This document shows positions 1-10,560 of a stretch of DNA of 64,000 nucleotides, one piece after another. Numbering within the stretch: position 1 is the first letter of the stretch; each line of letters begins with the position of its first letter. The notes under the pieces are model-generated. The model was not told where the DNA came from, ran no database searches, and worked only from the letters and a program-made list of their open reading frames with translations. Both the position numbers and the translations under genes were made by a program. The DNA comes from Druceiella hillmani (lineage: Eukaryota > Arthropoda > Insecta > Lepidoptera > Hepialidae): contig JAYKKI010000128.1 of NCBI GenBank assembly GCA_039881145.1, positions 525,001 through 589,000 on the forward strand, in the 5' to 3' direction.

Positions 1-884
1 ATACATATGTATATCATATAATCTAATGTAAATAATTTACTTCAAATAGTAAATTATAACAATTGTTTTCCCAAAATACTACGAAAATGTTTTGATTTTT
101 TTTCAAATTATTAAGAACTACATCCACTGTAGTTTTCAATGATCTTATCCCACCAGACTTCCAAAGCTCTTTTTCACATACAATACATAACTAATGATTA
201 CTGTTCAGTAGCACTATTTCCTTTCACTGGTAAAAAAACTCATGAAAGTGAAATTTTCCAAACATTTTTTTATATCTGTTTATTTTACTAACAAAATTTT
301 ATTAAATATTTATAGGTGTGTGAAAAAACGAACAAGTAGCAAATCTGATAAATATATTTTAATCTTGAATTGCGATATAAATAGCTAAAGAAAATACAAT
401 AGATTTTCTTTTATTTATCAGCTGTTTTTATAAATTCCTGGAATTAAACTTCTTCATAACACGGAAGGATGTAACTTGGTTCAGGTAACGATATAAAAAT
501 GTATTACGAAATTAAGTCTATTGTTAGCAAAGATTTTGGGACACTACTTATTGAAATGTATAAAAAAATGGATATGTAAAATTTATTTCAATTTCAATGT
601 TGATTTTCCGAAATATAATTTTAATTTCCTCGAACCTGCAGTTTATAGAAAAAAAATAAAAATAATTGCTTCGTTTACCGTTGACGTTTAACGACAACGT
701 CAAATAGCGAAACTTTTGATATATACTTGAAACAAAGGCGTATTTTTCCCCCCACATTTTACAATTTTGACATATATTTTGAATTAAAATTATTTCAGAT
801 ATATACAAATACTCTATTTTAATGGATGTGTTAATACTCTGCATATCACTTTTCAATGGTTGGCATAATCTATCATATCTGGCA
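1..884. other. AT-rich stretch without a gene
   Basis: No coding segment, RNA gene or recognisable repeat is seen here. Open frames are short, AT-driven and run into the neighbouring TA repeat. It is ordinary intergenic or intronic sequence as far as can be read. Confidence 0.6.
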
Positions 885-886
885 TA

Positions 887-1023
<137 letters not shown>

Positions 1024-1084
1024 GAAAGAGTTACTATTCCCACTTATTGCCCGATCTCTTTAATTCCTTCTGCGAAACGAGTAG

Positions 1085-1395
1085 GTAAGTGGGAAAGGGT
1101 TAACAGAATAAGTCGGTGGCACTATCTCTTTGCCTATAAAACCCACAAATACCAAATTTACCTTCTGCCATGTTGACACTTACTAAGAACGGATTTTATT
1201 GAAATCATTTACTATGTGGGTTAGTGGAGGTAGAGTGAGGGAGGGTTAGTGGGATGAATCGGCGGCACTATCTCTTTATCTAGAAGACCTACAAAGTTGG
1301 AAAGTAGAATGTATGTTCCTTGCATGACATCGATACGTATAAAGAATGAATTTTACCGAAATCAACTCCGAAGAGGGTTCGTGGGAATGGATTAG
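1085..1395. repeat. Diverged tandem dimer, about 146-bp period
   Basis: Two diverged units align: cggtggcactatctcttt at 1114 recurs as cggcggcactatctcttt at 1260. Further shared blocks are a ctaNaaNaccYacaaa segment and a gaNttttaYYgaaatca segment near the unit ends. A third unit seems to begin near 1370 (gagggttcgtgggaatgg), and a weak match (ggtcccatctctttcctt) lies near 1897. No coding potential is seen. Confidence 0.7.
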
Positions 1396-1992
1396 TGGGA
1401 AAGGTCAATTCAAATTCTCACAATCGACACGACATTGCAGCAAGATTCATCTACCAGACAAAATACAAAGAACGTTGGTAGAAGGAAATATGGAGTATTT
1501 AAATTTATATTCTAAACTTTGTTAATGTACACTTAATAAATATGAAAATTCGCAAAAATTTTGAAAAATTGCGTTTAGAAAACGTAATTTTTTTTTATCA
1601 AGACAAGAAATATCCCATTCTGTAATCTCCATATGAAGTATTCGAAGAAACTAAAAGATCAAATATACACCGATTTTCCAAGTGGGACAAATGTCCATAC
1701 ATCGGCTGATATTTTCCTTCATGCATTATGATACACTATGGCATATATATATATATCTTTAGTTATAATTAATATTATATCAATTTAATTATAAAAAGGA
1801 AGTGATACCATGATAATGTAAGTTCGTATGTTGGGAAATGATATTATAAACAAAAGTGGAACGTATCGACAGCAAGGTGAATGAGCAATGGATAGAGGTC
1901 CCATCTCTTTCCTTAAGCAGCAAACCACAAGTAAACAAGTTAGTATAGATCAATATTCAATTCAGCATTAACATTTTTTTTATTCTCCAACC
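1396..1992. other. AT-rich stretch without a gene
   Basis: Apart from a weak partial copy of the preceding dimer near 1890-1930 and a short TA run near 1743, nothing recognisable is seen. Confidence 0.55.
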
Positions 1993-2310
1993 TATGCCGC
2001 AAGTCCTCATTTCTTTCTTGGAAAACCCTCCTTACGAATTTATCTTCGATATTTGAAAATTTTCGTGATATTGTTTCGTTTCGTAAAATGTAAGTTTTGA
2101 CCCAAAGAAGAAAAAAAATGTTTTTAAATTTTGGTATTGAAAAAAAATCTTGAAATTTCTTTATTTTTTAGCCCATATCGTACATTTTCATTACTTCCTT
2201 GGAAAACCCTCCTCACCAATTTTGCTTCGATATTGGAAAATTTCCGTAACATTAAGAGTTAAGGTTTCTTCAAATATAAGTTTTGACAAAAACAAGAAAG
2301 ACATTTCCGA
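1993..2310. repeat. Diverged tandem dimer, about 180-bp period
   Basis: The string cttggaaaaccctcc occurs at 2018 and again at 2198. In both units it is followed by matching blocks: ttcgatatt, ggaaaatttYcgt and taagttttgac. Substitution between units is substantial, so the duplication is old. Not coding in any frame. Confidence 0.7.
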
Positions 2311-3044
2311 TGCCAAGATAAATTAGTGACTTGCAATACCAGAAAAATATTGTTTTTTTTATCACTGTAAACCTAAAATTAACTACCTTATTTTAGTAAA
2401 GAAGCATTTTCATTTGCCATTAAACAAAATTTTGAACATCTGACCTGCAAAGCTTAGCAAAAACACTTTATCTACTGTCTAATCTATGTTCGCCACCCTC
2501 TTTTGACGTTTATTTACACTGCATAAAATTAGGCGAAATAATATAACGAACTATCAGTTACAACGAGCAATCCTTTTTTGAACTCTCCCAGCACTTAACT
2601 TGCGTACACAGATTGTATATCGAAAATGGGTTAGGTGTGTCATTTTGGACGCGCAATCGCTCGGTCTTCTGTCTATGTATATTGACGTTATGTTGTTATA
2701 AAATATCACGTATATGAGTGTGTATGTATGACAAGCACAGAGTAAGAAGTCGATATTAGAATGACGTAAATGGGATAAAAAATTCGGAATATACCCTCAA
2801 TATAACGCGCTCGTCTGATTCAAATTCAGAGGGGTAAAAAGTTTTAATACGATTTTGAAAGAAACAAAACATATCCTCTGACCCATTTCTGTAAATAACT
2901 ATTTTTTAGCTCAATATTTATCTTTCATCAAACTTAAGTTTAAATCTGTATTTGTGATTCATGCATATTATTTCACGTGTTTTCTTTTATTGTTTGTCAT
3001 CCTAAAACTATCTTCACGAAAAACTCATGAGACTCATAAAGAAA
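2311..3044. other. Unassigned stretch
   Basis: Mostly AT-rich. The part around 2620-2830 is slightly richer in GC (ggacgcgcaatcgctcgg) and could be an old dispersed repeat, but no ends or second copy are visible in the window. Confidence 0.4.
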
Positions 3045-3096
3045 ATTTAGCACTTAATATTATATTTTTAATTTAGCACTTAATATTATTTTTTTA
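3045..3096. repeat. 26-bp tandem duplication
   Basis: The string atttagcacttaatattat occurs at 3045 and 3071, a simple two-unit direct duplication with very little divergence, so it is recent. Confidence 0.85.
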
Positions 3097-3500
3097 ATAT
3101 TTAAATTCCAAACTGATTTTGTTTTCAATAGATTGATTTGTAAGAATAAAAAATTATTGATTCTCACGTTATTTTGAAAAAAAACTACTGAATTTTTTTT
3201 ATAAATAACTTTATACGAAAATTAAATTTTCCCCTGCTAGAAAATTCCTTTCAGCCTCAATTTCTTTCTGTGTTTAAATTTTTGTTAATTTTTTTATTTA
3301 CCAAGAATTTAAAAAACGCGGTGTACCCACCTTTCGTTTTACCAACGAATTTTGATATCAATGATCTTTGCCGAAGTTAATACTGAAATTTAAACTATAG
3401 CCTAAGATAGAGCTGTCCAATATTTTTATTCCTTTAAAATATTTTTGGGATTTGTTCGAAAATAATGTTTTTTAAATTTAGATTTGAGACGAACCCGTAT

Positions 3501-3595
3501 GGATTTAGTTGGTGTTATATAACATTGATAAAACCATTAGATAATTCGTTTGGATGTACTTGGGATATAAAATATTGATAAAACCATAGTTATAA
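3501..3595. repeat. 51-bp tandem dimer
   Basis: Two units beginning ggatttagttgg and ggatgtacttgg (3501 and 3552) both continue to attgataaaaccat. Divergence is moderate and there is no coding frame. Confidence 0.7.
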
Positions 3596-4040
3596 AAATC
3601 ACTGACAATATAGAATTTTTGCATATAACGCATGGGCTTTGCAAGCATGTTTTATCAATTTGTTTCAAAAAGCCGCAGAGAAATATAACAATAAATACAT
3701 TTTTAAAAGCTCAATGCTTAAAACTTTCAATACTAAGAAGAATTAAACATTGAGAAAGACGAAAAGTTAAATGGTTGCTCTATAAAAATTATTTAATAAT
3801 TAAAGCTTAACTAAATATTATACTATTTACAAGTTGTTCAAAAATACCCTGTGTGGACTCACACTTCTTTGTTTCATCTCGTTTGTTATTATATATCCAA
3901 ATATTTTCGAGTAGTAGTCTGTTAAGAGTAATACTGCAATTCGCAAAACCTAAAATTATAGACATACGAAAATGTTTAAAAATATTAAATGATAATATTT
4001 CACTCGCGACCTTTTTCCATCGAGGCACGACAAATCAATA

Positions 4041-4335
4041 CATCTGGTCAAGATGACGCGAAACGAGTGTTATTTTTTTATGTTGGCAGTGATGTTATTC
4101 AAATCCCCAGACCAGAGAATAGATGGCGCGATAAGAGGAACGTAGGCCGAGAAGGTGGGCCGATTCGGTTATAACGGCCGACACGGGGCGGAGTATCGCT
4201 CGGGGATTTTCGTTATGTCGCTCCCGATGGCTTTCAATCGTCGTGTAATGTTAATGTCGGTATATATATTTTATGATAAACGTTACTACGTTATAAGATG
4301 GATGTTAAAACAAAAACAACTCAAACGGCGCCAAT
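4041..4335. promoter_or_regulatory. GC-raised patch, candidate regulatory element
   Basis: GC content rises clearly above the flanks (ggcgcgataagagg, cggccgacacggggcggag). A GATAAG site, CG-rich blocks and a ttttatgataaacg segment sit within about 250 bp. Short frames exist but show no domain. Alternatives are an old GC-rich repeat or part of an unrecognised exon. The regulatory reading is inference from composition and motifs only. Confidence 0.3.
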
Positions 4336-4930
4336 AATAAATTCGAAAATAAAGGACGATTGCTTTTACCACTTCAATACTATTTCAAAGTCTCTGGAAG
4401 TGTATGTATGGCCAAATGATCCTCGCGTGTAAACTTGTTTTCTAACTTATAGTATGACATCACCTTGAACAAAATTTACCTATGTAGATGTGATTCGCAT
4501 TTCCCCATAGACTTTTTTACACACTTGATTAGTTACAGAGATGTGGGACGTCAGAATAATTGTCTTTGATGTGCCTTTTTCCACCCACGTCTAAAAAGCA
4601 CGTTGAAATGCGACACAAAAATATTTTCGTATATCAGGGCAATATTAAACTACAAGTACGACCAAGAGTCCCAGAGAAATGCTATTTAAACATGCTGATC
4701 CTGTTGGATATTTCCTTGATTCTGCAATTTGTACCCTTCATAGCATAATCATACAAACACTCATGATTAATGAAGAAAATAATACTCGTTGCATTATACA
4801 GTATGAAACATTTTAGATATCACGCAGCTGTAAAAGAAGGATCAAAACTACTCATACCTGGACTCTGAGGTCTGCCAGTAGAACTTAGACTATCTGTATG
4901 AAAATAATTTTATTAATTGTTCTTATTTTT

Positions 4931-5110
4931 AAGAGTCCATAGCCAAATTAGGAACCATTACCGTTTAGCCATGTCCGTCTATCTGTCCATTTGTAGATTA
5001 CAGCCAATTAACTCGCAGGCTATTAGTGCTGTGAAGCTAAAATTTTATGGCATGGCTTTACATATTTTCAATGCCTATAAAGTTATTAAATAAAATCTTT
5101 TATAAACATT
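4931..5110 (-). repeat. Decayed dispersed family copy (ACGGAACCCT family)
   Basis: The order of blocks (ccatagccaaatta, a broken ggaacc, catgtccgtctatctgtcc, ggctattagtgctgtgaagct, then ttttatggcatgg and a broken gccgacaaag) matches a family that is very common in lepidopteran genomes, recognised from memory. It is non-coding and strongly mutated. Orientation is given as minus relative to the copies that end in tacggaaccct. Confidence 0.5.
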
Positions 5111-5794
5111 TTTTGAGTCCCTCTTTACATGTAACATTAGGTTATATTGTGCATAAACACAGCTTTAAAATGATCACTTTTGTTGGATATCTCAAAAATA
5201 TTCACAACAATACATGAAAAGTGTTCACAATTCTGTAAATTATAACAAAATTAAAAGGATAATTATAGTTTTCATGTAGACTCTACTGTTATAGTTTACG
5301 ATTAATAGCCGGCCAAATAATTATATGTGTTTGTGTCTGAAAAAGTTCCAGAAACTCTGTGTAGAGGATTTAAATCAACTGCAAAAATAACTTTGTATTT
5401 TTAAATGTCTATCTGTATTTTAACCTGAAGCAGGCAATGTACCATTGCTCATCCTAATTTACGTATGAAATACAAAAAATTATTTAGTATGTGAGTGTAA
5501 TTTAGTATGTAAGTATAGTCGAAAGCACTTAATACTTTTGACTTTAAGTCGATTTTATTTCAAATATTCTTTATGAAGTTAGATTATATCATTCCTTCTT
5601 TAGTTATAATCATCATATTTGGGCACATTGTTAAACCTTGAATAAAACATCTAGGTATGCATATAGTCTTAATGGTACGGAATCCCTTACTGCATGTAGT
5701 AGACACAGAGACGTCTAGTTGAAATTTTAGTCATTTATCCTTGCATAAAAACTTCAAAAAAATCGATGATAATATTTATGTCGTTTAAAAATTA
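5111..5794. other. AT-rich stretch without a gene
   Basis: No gene is seen. A short agccggccaaataatt near 5307 is a faint match to the start motif of the dispersed family seen at 57.3 kb, too weak to call. Confidence 0.5.
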
Positions 5795-6350
5795 GCAAAT
5801 GAGTCAATTAAAGATAATTTTTTTTTATTATCGCACTAAAATCACTCAAGAAATTATCAAAATTTTTCAAGGTTCTGAGGTATTAATGGACGTCAATTTT
5901 ACGCATTTGTTTAATTCTGCAACTCAAAACCGAAACTCATTTATTACATACAAAAAAAAAATCAATGTAAATGAAATACCAGTAAAGTGTTTAATTAAAC
6001 TGAAACTTTTTCTTATTACCGCACTGCAGTCACTCTAGAAATTATTAAAATTTTTCAGGGTTTTTTGCTCTTAATGGACTTAAATTTTACGCATTTGTTT
6101 AGTTCTTTAACTCAAAACCTATACTCATATGTTACACACAAAGAAGTTAATGTAAATTAAATGTCAGTAAAATAGTCAATGAAATTCAAACTTTATTTCT
6201 TACATTCTGAAAGCTGCTTTTGAAGTTTTCTTTTTTCGATTTCCGTAGTTTTCAATGGAGTGGATCAAAGACTTAAATTTTAAAATTATACATTTATTAT
6301 TTAATTATTTAACTCAAAACCGAAACTTATATTTAAAATTATAAAGATGC
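5795..6350. repeat. Three-unit diverged tandem array, about 190-200-bp period
   Basis: The anchor acgcatttgttta (5901) recurs at 6089 and, weaker, as tacatttattattta near 6290. Each is preceded by a taatggac or caatgga block and followed by actcaaaaccgaaactYa or a close variant. A shared block aaattatYaaaatttttca also repeats between units 1 and 2. The unit may derive from the dispersed family, since aatttttcagggtt occurs in both. No coding frame. Confidence 0.8.
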
Positions 6351-7047
6351 AAACTGTACCCACGATTTCATTCTCGTGGACCTTTAGAGAATGTTATTAA
6401 TTGTACAATTATATGTTAAAAAACACATAACGTTCCATATAATCATTATAAAAATAAAGTTTTTTTAAGTAAGTGCGTTTTGTCTCATATTCTGGTTTAA
6501 GAGATTTACTGCAATGAAACAAAAACTGTGTTATCTCGAGTGATAAAGTATCCCCCAGATAAAATCTTATAAAGATCCCTATGGTGATTCTTACATGACG
6601 AGCGAACAAATAAATATACTTACAGACAAACATACAGAGCAGACAAAATTCCAAAAACAATATTTTTGTATTCTATTTACTATGCCCCCCCACATATTTT
6701 TGATGCATCGACTTACCAATTCGTCAATTTATTTATATCATAAATTATTTTAATTGGATGCCCAAACATAGAAAGGAAAAAATCTTTTCTTTCTACCTAG
6801 GCGTGTGAATTATCATTAAAATGATTCCTTCAAGGAAAATACAAACGTGTTTTTCCATTTTTTCCTTGAATGATAACAGCATAAAAAATCGCCAAATTTT
6901 CAAATTCTAAATCTATTCTAAACAAATGGCGCATCTAGTTATAGTGTGGCAATTCAAAACTTAACAAAATACCTCTGGTCTCTCGTTATGTAGTATACGC
7001 TTCGGAAATAGGTTGACATAATAATTAAACAACTAATAGTATACCAT
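6351..7047. other. AT-rich stretch without a gene
   Basis: No coding or RNA gene signal. The only local structure is a 6-bp stem (ccacga/tcgtgg) near 6360. Confidence 0.55.
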
Positions 7048-7063
7048 GACAACCATGGTTGTC
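7048..7063. repeat. 16-bp perfect palindrome
   Basis: gacaaccatggttgtc is its own reverse complement. Length and composition make chance occurrence unlikely but not remarkable over 64 kb. It could be a dimeric factor site. Confidence 0.6.
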
Positions 7064-7079
7064 CCTGACCTCGATGGTA

Positions 7080-7400
7080 ATAAAATTCTAATTTATGGAT
7101 GCTGAGTTTCGCGACCCAATCTTTGTTTTTTTCCTCCAGTCGTATTTTACGTTCGCTATGTATTTGGCCATAAATAAGTCTGTGTTCGGCTAGGAGACCG
7201 CGAACAAAAAGGCAATCTATCTTCGAGTAAGATCATTATTCTGTATTTTGTCGACGTAATAAAATCTCCTATTGTCGGCATTACTCCGGTAATGGAACGA
7301 TAGATATATGTAAGGAGATATGCATTATGCCGTCATTGCAGACATTGGCACTCAATTTGTTAAAATCGATAACGTATCGCTTGAACTTGAGATTTACCAA
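7080..7400. promoter_or_regulatory. GC-raised patch, candidate regulatory element
   Basis: A block with raised GC containing tttggccataaataag, cattactccggtaatg (a 6-bp stem with tccg loop), a cgatagata GATA-type site and ttaaaatcgataacg. No coding frame continues through it. The composition contrast is the main evidence, so the regulatory assignment is tentative. Confidence 0.28.
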
Positions 7401-7600
7401 CTTTTACGGGTGCATTAACGGGTGCATTATAAATATGAGATAAGGGTGCATAGATACTTTATCAGTACTTTAGAAATAAGTATCAGATATTAGAGGTTAT
7501 ATTTAAAAAGATTCGTCAATAATATTGGACAACTCAAAAAAATTTTTACGTAATTTGAATATATTTTTTGTTTAAAATCAAATTTTATTGAGTATATTCT

Positions 7601-7757
7601 GCGTTAATTTTGTAGAAATTCATTATTCAGATTTAAATGGAACTACGTGATGTAGTATTATTTCCTACTTATTTAATTTCTTTACCATGACCTAGGTTTC
7701 GTTGTATTACATCTTCAGGTGGGCTATTGGCAATTAGCAAAAATCTACATCACTTAA
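7601..7757 (-). repeat. Hammerhead-bearing short element, copy 1 (truncated)
   Basis: Homologous to the element at 8.9-9.1 kb over about 155 bp: shared gcgttaattttNtaNaaattcatta, then a stretch of nucleotides matching the left inverted arm, then cctaggtttcgttgtattac and gtgggc. The distal arm is internally deleted, leaving only ctacatcactta, so this copy can no longer form the long fold-back. No flanking duplication is evident. Confidence 0.75.
7684..7722 (-). ncRNA. Hammerhead-ribozyme-like core, degenerate copy
   Basis: On the minus strand, in the order of a type I hammerhead: CCAC (stem I, 5' side), the core heptad CTGAAGA, a short stem II around TGTAATACA, GAAA, the self-complementary ACCTAGGT (stem III with CTAG loop), C at the expected cleavage position, then ATGG (stem I, 3' side, one mismatch). 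A 3-nt deletion shortens stem II compared with copy 2, and one extra U sits between heptad and stem II. Activity is doubtful; the arrangement is seen, the ribozyme identity inferred. Confidence 0.4.
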
Positions 7758-8880
7758 TTTTGGCATTAGGCATTTAATTTTGAGTAAAATTGTATCTTAT
7801 ACTTTATTTTCCAAACGTAAATGAGAAACTAGGTGTGCACTAATAGTATACATGATTTCCTAATTAATAAATAATGTAATTAATACTTTGGAAGACGATT
7901 GAACAATGACAATAAAAGTAAAGAAAATGAGGCAAAAACTTCCGTTTTTGCCTCATAATCTAATACCTTGTCATCTGATTCCTCATCAGCCAAGCGTCTG
8001 TTACGAGAAATATTTTCTATATTAGCAACGGTCAAAGTAATCCACTATTTGATTTACAATAACTATTAAACTACCTAAGTGATACTGGCTTTAATAGAAA
8101 AAAATATATATAAAAAAAAATGATATCGGCCTACATGAGACGAAGATAAGACCAGAAAATAAGTAACGTTCTAGGCGTGTACGTATCTTCTTCTCTCGTT
8201 TACTACTCTATGTACTCTCCCCCTTTAACACTAGATGGTGCTCACACTAAATACTACCTGACGTCAGAACTTGAATTCTTTGGAGTGCACTTAGTAACCA
8301 CTAAGTTACTCAAGAGTTTTGCCATTTGCCTATAGGCCGGTGTTGCTATTTCTCTTCTCTATTTTCTTGACTTTTTTGTAAGAGAGAAGAGCGACTATTT
8401 TTCTTTATTAATTCTTTACAAATATATAACTTTATAATTCACTCTATAATATATTTCTTAAACTATATAAATAACTCTATAATCTGTCCGTCATATTATA
8501 AATTAATTTTTAAAAGGTTTATATAATACGATAAAAAAGGACGAAGCTATATATCTCAATTCTACTTGGTCGTACTCACACTACTACTTAGCTAATCCCA
8601 CTACAAGAAAAACATTGCTATTGACATTCATTATCGCGCGGCTGTTGTTTGTAAACTAATTAGGGATTTTTGTCCAAACAATAGAAACATTTCATGCTGA
8701 AATCAGAGAGAATGACGTTTTGACATATGTGGAATACGACAGAGACAATTCCGTTTTTCTAACTGTACCTCACATTTTTAAAAAATCTAATATTTTGCTA
8801 CATTATAACAACCATCCCCATCTGAAACATCTACTTTTAAAAAACAAAAAAAACATGTAGGTCTTAAACTGCAGACAATA
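7758..8880. other. Stretch without a gene
   Basis: Contains a small inverted repeat (ctcttctct/agagaagag, about 8355-8395) and a segment gccatttgcctataggccgg of raised GC near 8320. No open frame or RNA gene is recognised. Confidence 0.5.
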
Positions 8881-8883
8881 GAA

Positions 8884-9112
8884 GCAAATTCGGTAATTTA
8901 ATATATTTGGCGTTAATTTTATATAAATTCATTACTCGCAATGAAATCAAATTATGGGATGTAATATTATTTCTACTTTATTTAAATTCTTAATCACGAC
9001 CTAGGTTTCGTTGTATTACAACATCTTCATGTGGGCAATTGGCAAAGAATTTAAATAAAGTAGAAATAATACTACATCACTTAGTTTAATTTAATTTAAT
9101 TGCAAATTCGGT
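8884..9112 (-). mobile_element. Short non-autonomous element with hammerhead-like core and 11-bp flanking repeats
   Basis: The 11-mer gcaaattcggt occurs at 8884-8894 and 9102-9112 and looks like a target-site duplication around an element of about 207 bp. Inside are 34-bp inverted arms (8958-8991 and 9045-9078, one mismatch) around a 53-nt centre holding the hammerhead-like core. A ttaatttaatttaat tail lies at the right edge. A tail plus a long target duplication suggests LINE-driven retroposition, and the ribozyme-like core recalls retrozymes. The alternative is a fold-back MITE. No coding capacity. Confidence 0.6.
8994..9034 (-). ncRNA. Hammerhead-ribozyme-like core capping a 34-bp stem
   Basis: Minus strand reads CCAC, then ATGAAGA (heptad with its first C changed to A), one U, GTTGT-AAT-ACAAC (perfect 5-bp stem II), GAAA, ACCTAGGT (stem III), C, GTG. 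Stem I (CAC/GTG) is continued after a small internal loop by the 34-bp inverted arms. The heptad mutation would be expected to kill cleavage in this copy, while copy 1 keeps CTGA. The two copies together give a near-complete hammerhead consensus apart from the extra U. Confidence 0.4.
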
Positions 9113-9553
9113 TACGTAAAACCCATTGGTAAAACATTATTTTCTTCATTATTTATGAATTATATTTTATTCAAAGTCAATAAAGCAACAAACAATTTTC
9201 AAATATATCGTATTTATTATTCAAAATATATTTCATTTGTATAACTCTTTTAATACTAACTTATATTTAGAGCATATTATTTCATACCTTGTGATAAAAT
9301 AATTCCATACAACAGTTCATCCTCTTCTCTATATTTAACATAATATAAAATAAAACTTAGAAGCTACTCAAGGACAAAGTGGCTTTTACCTAAGGTTCAC
9401 GGCGTCCTTGAATCGACCGCCAAATTACATAACTCTCATTAAATCTATCTTACAGTCGTGAACGTGTAACGACTACGTCTAAACTTTCACCACCTCCAAT
9501 CACGCCAACAGAAAGCACTTGCTCTAATATACTTCACGGCGTTCGCTATTTAC

Positions 9554-9724
9554 CTGAACGGCTCGGCTGTGAGCAGAAAACGGAGTCGCGTTGTCAACTC
9601 GCCGAGCGTATCCGGCAATTATCGGCACAACTGGCAAGCAACTTAATATAACTTCACCGAGTCTGGGCGATGCTGAGAAATGCGCTCCAATATCGACCCT
9701 GGCTTCGATGTCGTATGTACTCAT
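9554..9724 (-). CDS. Possible coding exon, unrecognised
   Basis: A minus-strand segment of exactly 57 codons starts at an ATG (context acaagccATGA; begins MSTYDIEARV) and reaches CAG|GTAAAT, a good insect splice donor, in phase 0 at 9554/9553. GC content and codon use differ sharply from the AT-rich flanks, and the 57-residue product is of ordinary composition with no signal peptide; residues 22-38 are mildly hydrophobic. No family is recognised. Unspliced, the frame stops nine codons later. No convincing promoter lies upstream, and an acceptor (cacaag) two bases before the ATG is weak. It could equally be a GC-rich conserved non-coding patch (9385-9760). Confidence 0.22.
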
Positions 9725-9825
9725 GGCTTGTGTATATAGCGGAGTGGCATATTAATTAACTTATAATCGTTTATAATATATTATGAAATAATACTTTAAT
9801 TGTAAAAAGAGACATGAAGAAACAT

Positions 9826-10066
9826 TGTTTTATTACTATTTCTTTCTTTAATATGACAGTGACGTATACAATTTAAATCAATTTGTCATCAAAAAAGAAC
9901 GATTCAATTTCTTTGAATAAATGTGTGAATTTCTGAGTCATGTAAATACCCAAAAAGAACCATAAACATTTTATGTCATTACTATTTCGTTTTATTGTGA
10001 CACCGACATGTGCAATTTAAATGCCAACATGAGTTTTATGAGCAAAAATAGAAAATTCATCAAATT
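9826..10066. repeat. Diverged tandem dimer, 146-bp period
   Basis: attactattt at 9832 recurs at 9978. Both units share aaacattNt before it and gacaNYgacNtNtNcaatttaaat after it. Non-coding. Confidence 0.65.
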
Positions 10067-10289
10067 ATCAATTTAAGAAAAAGGTTGACGTTTTTACATA
10101 TTAAAGAATTCCTTGATGCCGAAAGAAGCTCTTAATACAATGCCATTAATATATATGATATTGTTCTGCATAATTAGGATTAGAATATTAGCAAATCATG
10201 GCCTATTACTTATAACCCAGTCTGTATATATAATAATAACCCTATTAAATGGTACAATTAAGAAAATAGTTAATTGGTATGATTGTCAG

Positions 10290-10560
10290 AGATTATATGA
10301 ATATGTATCAGATAAAGAATGCATCATGACCTCATCCCATTAATCTGATGCAACCTATTATCAATAAACTAACCAATACTTAAAATAATGTTTGTGTTAA
10401 TTGTCATGTAAAAGAAATTATAAATTAGGAGAATTGGCTGACGTCACATGAGTATCTATCAGATAAATGACGTATAATGATATCGCCCAATAAACCTTAT
10501 GCGTCCTTTTTGTTATAAGCTAGTCAATACTAGAAATAATTGCCTTATTGATTGGATCGA
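10290..10560. repeat. Diverged tandem dimer, about 151-bp period
   Basis: atcagataaa at 10307 recurs at 10458. The blocks before (atgaNtatNt) and after (an aatactNNaaataat end block) also repeat in order. The short open frame that crosses unit 1 is interrupted in unit 2, so the repeat is not coding. Confidence 0.65.
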
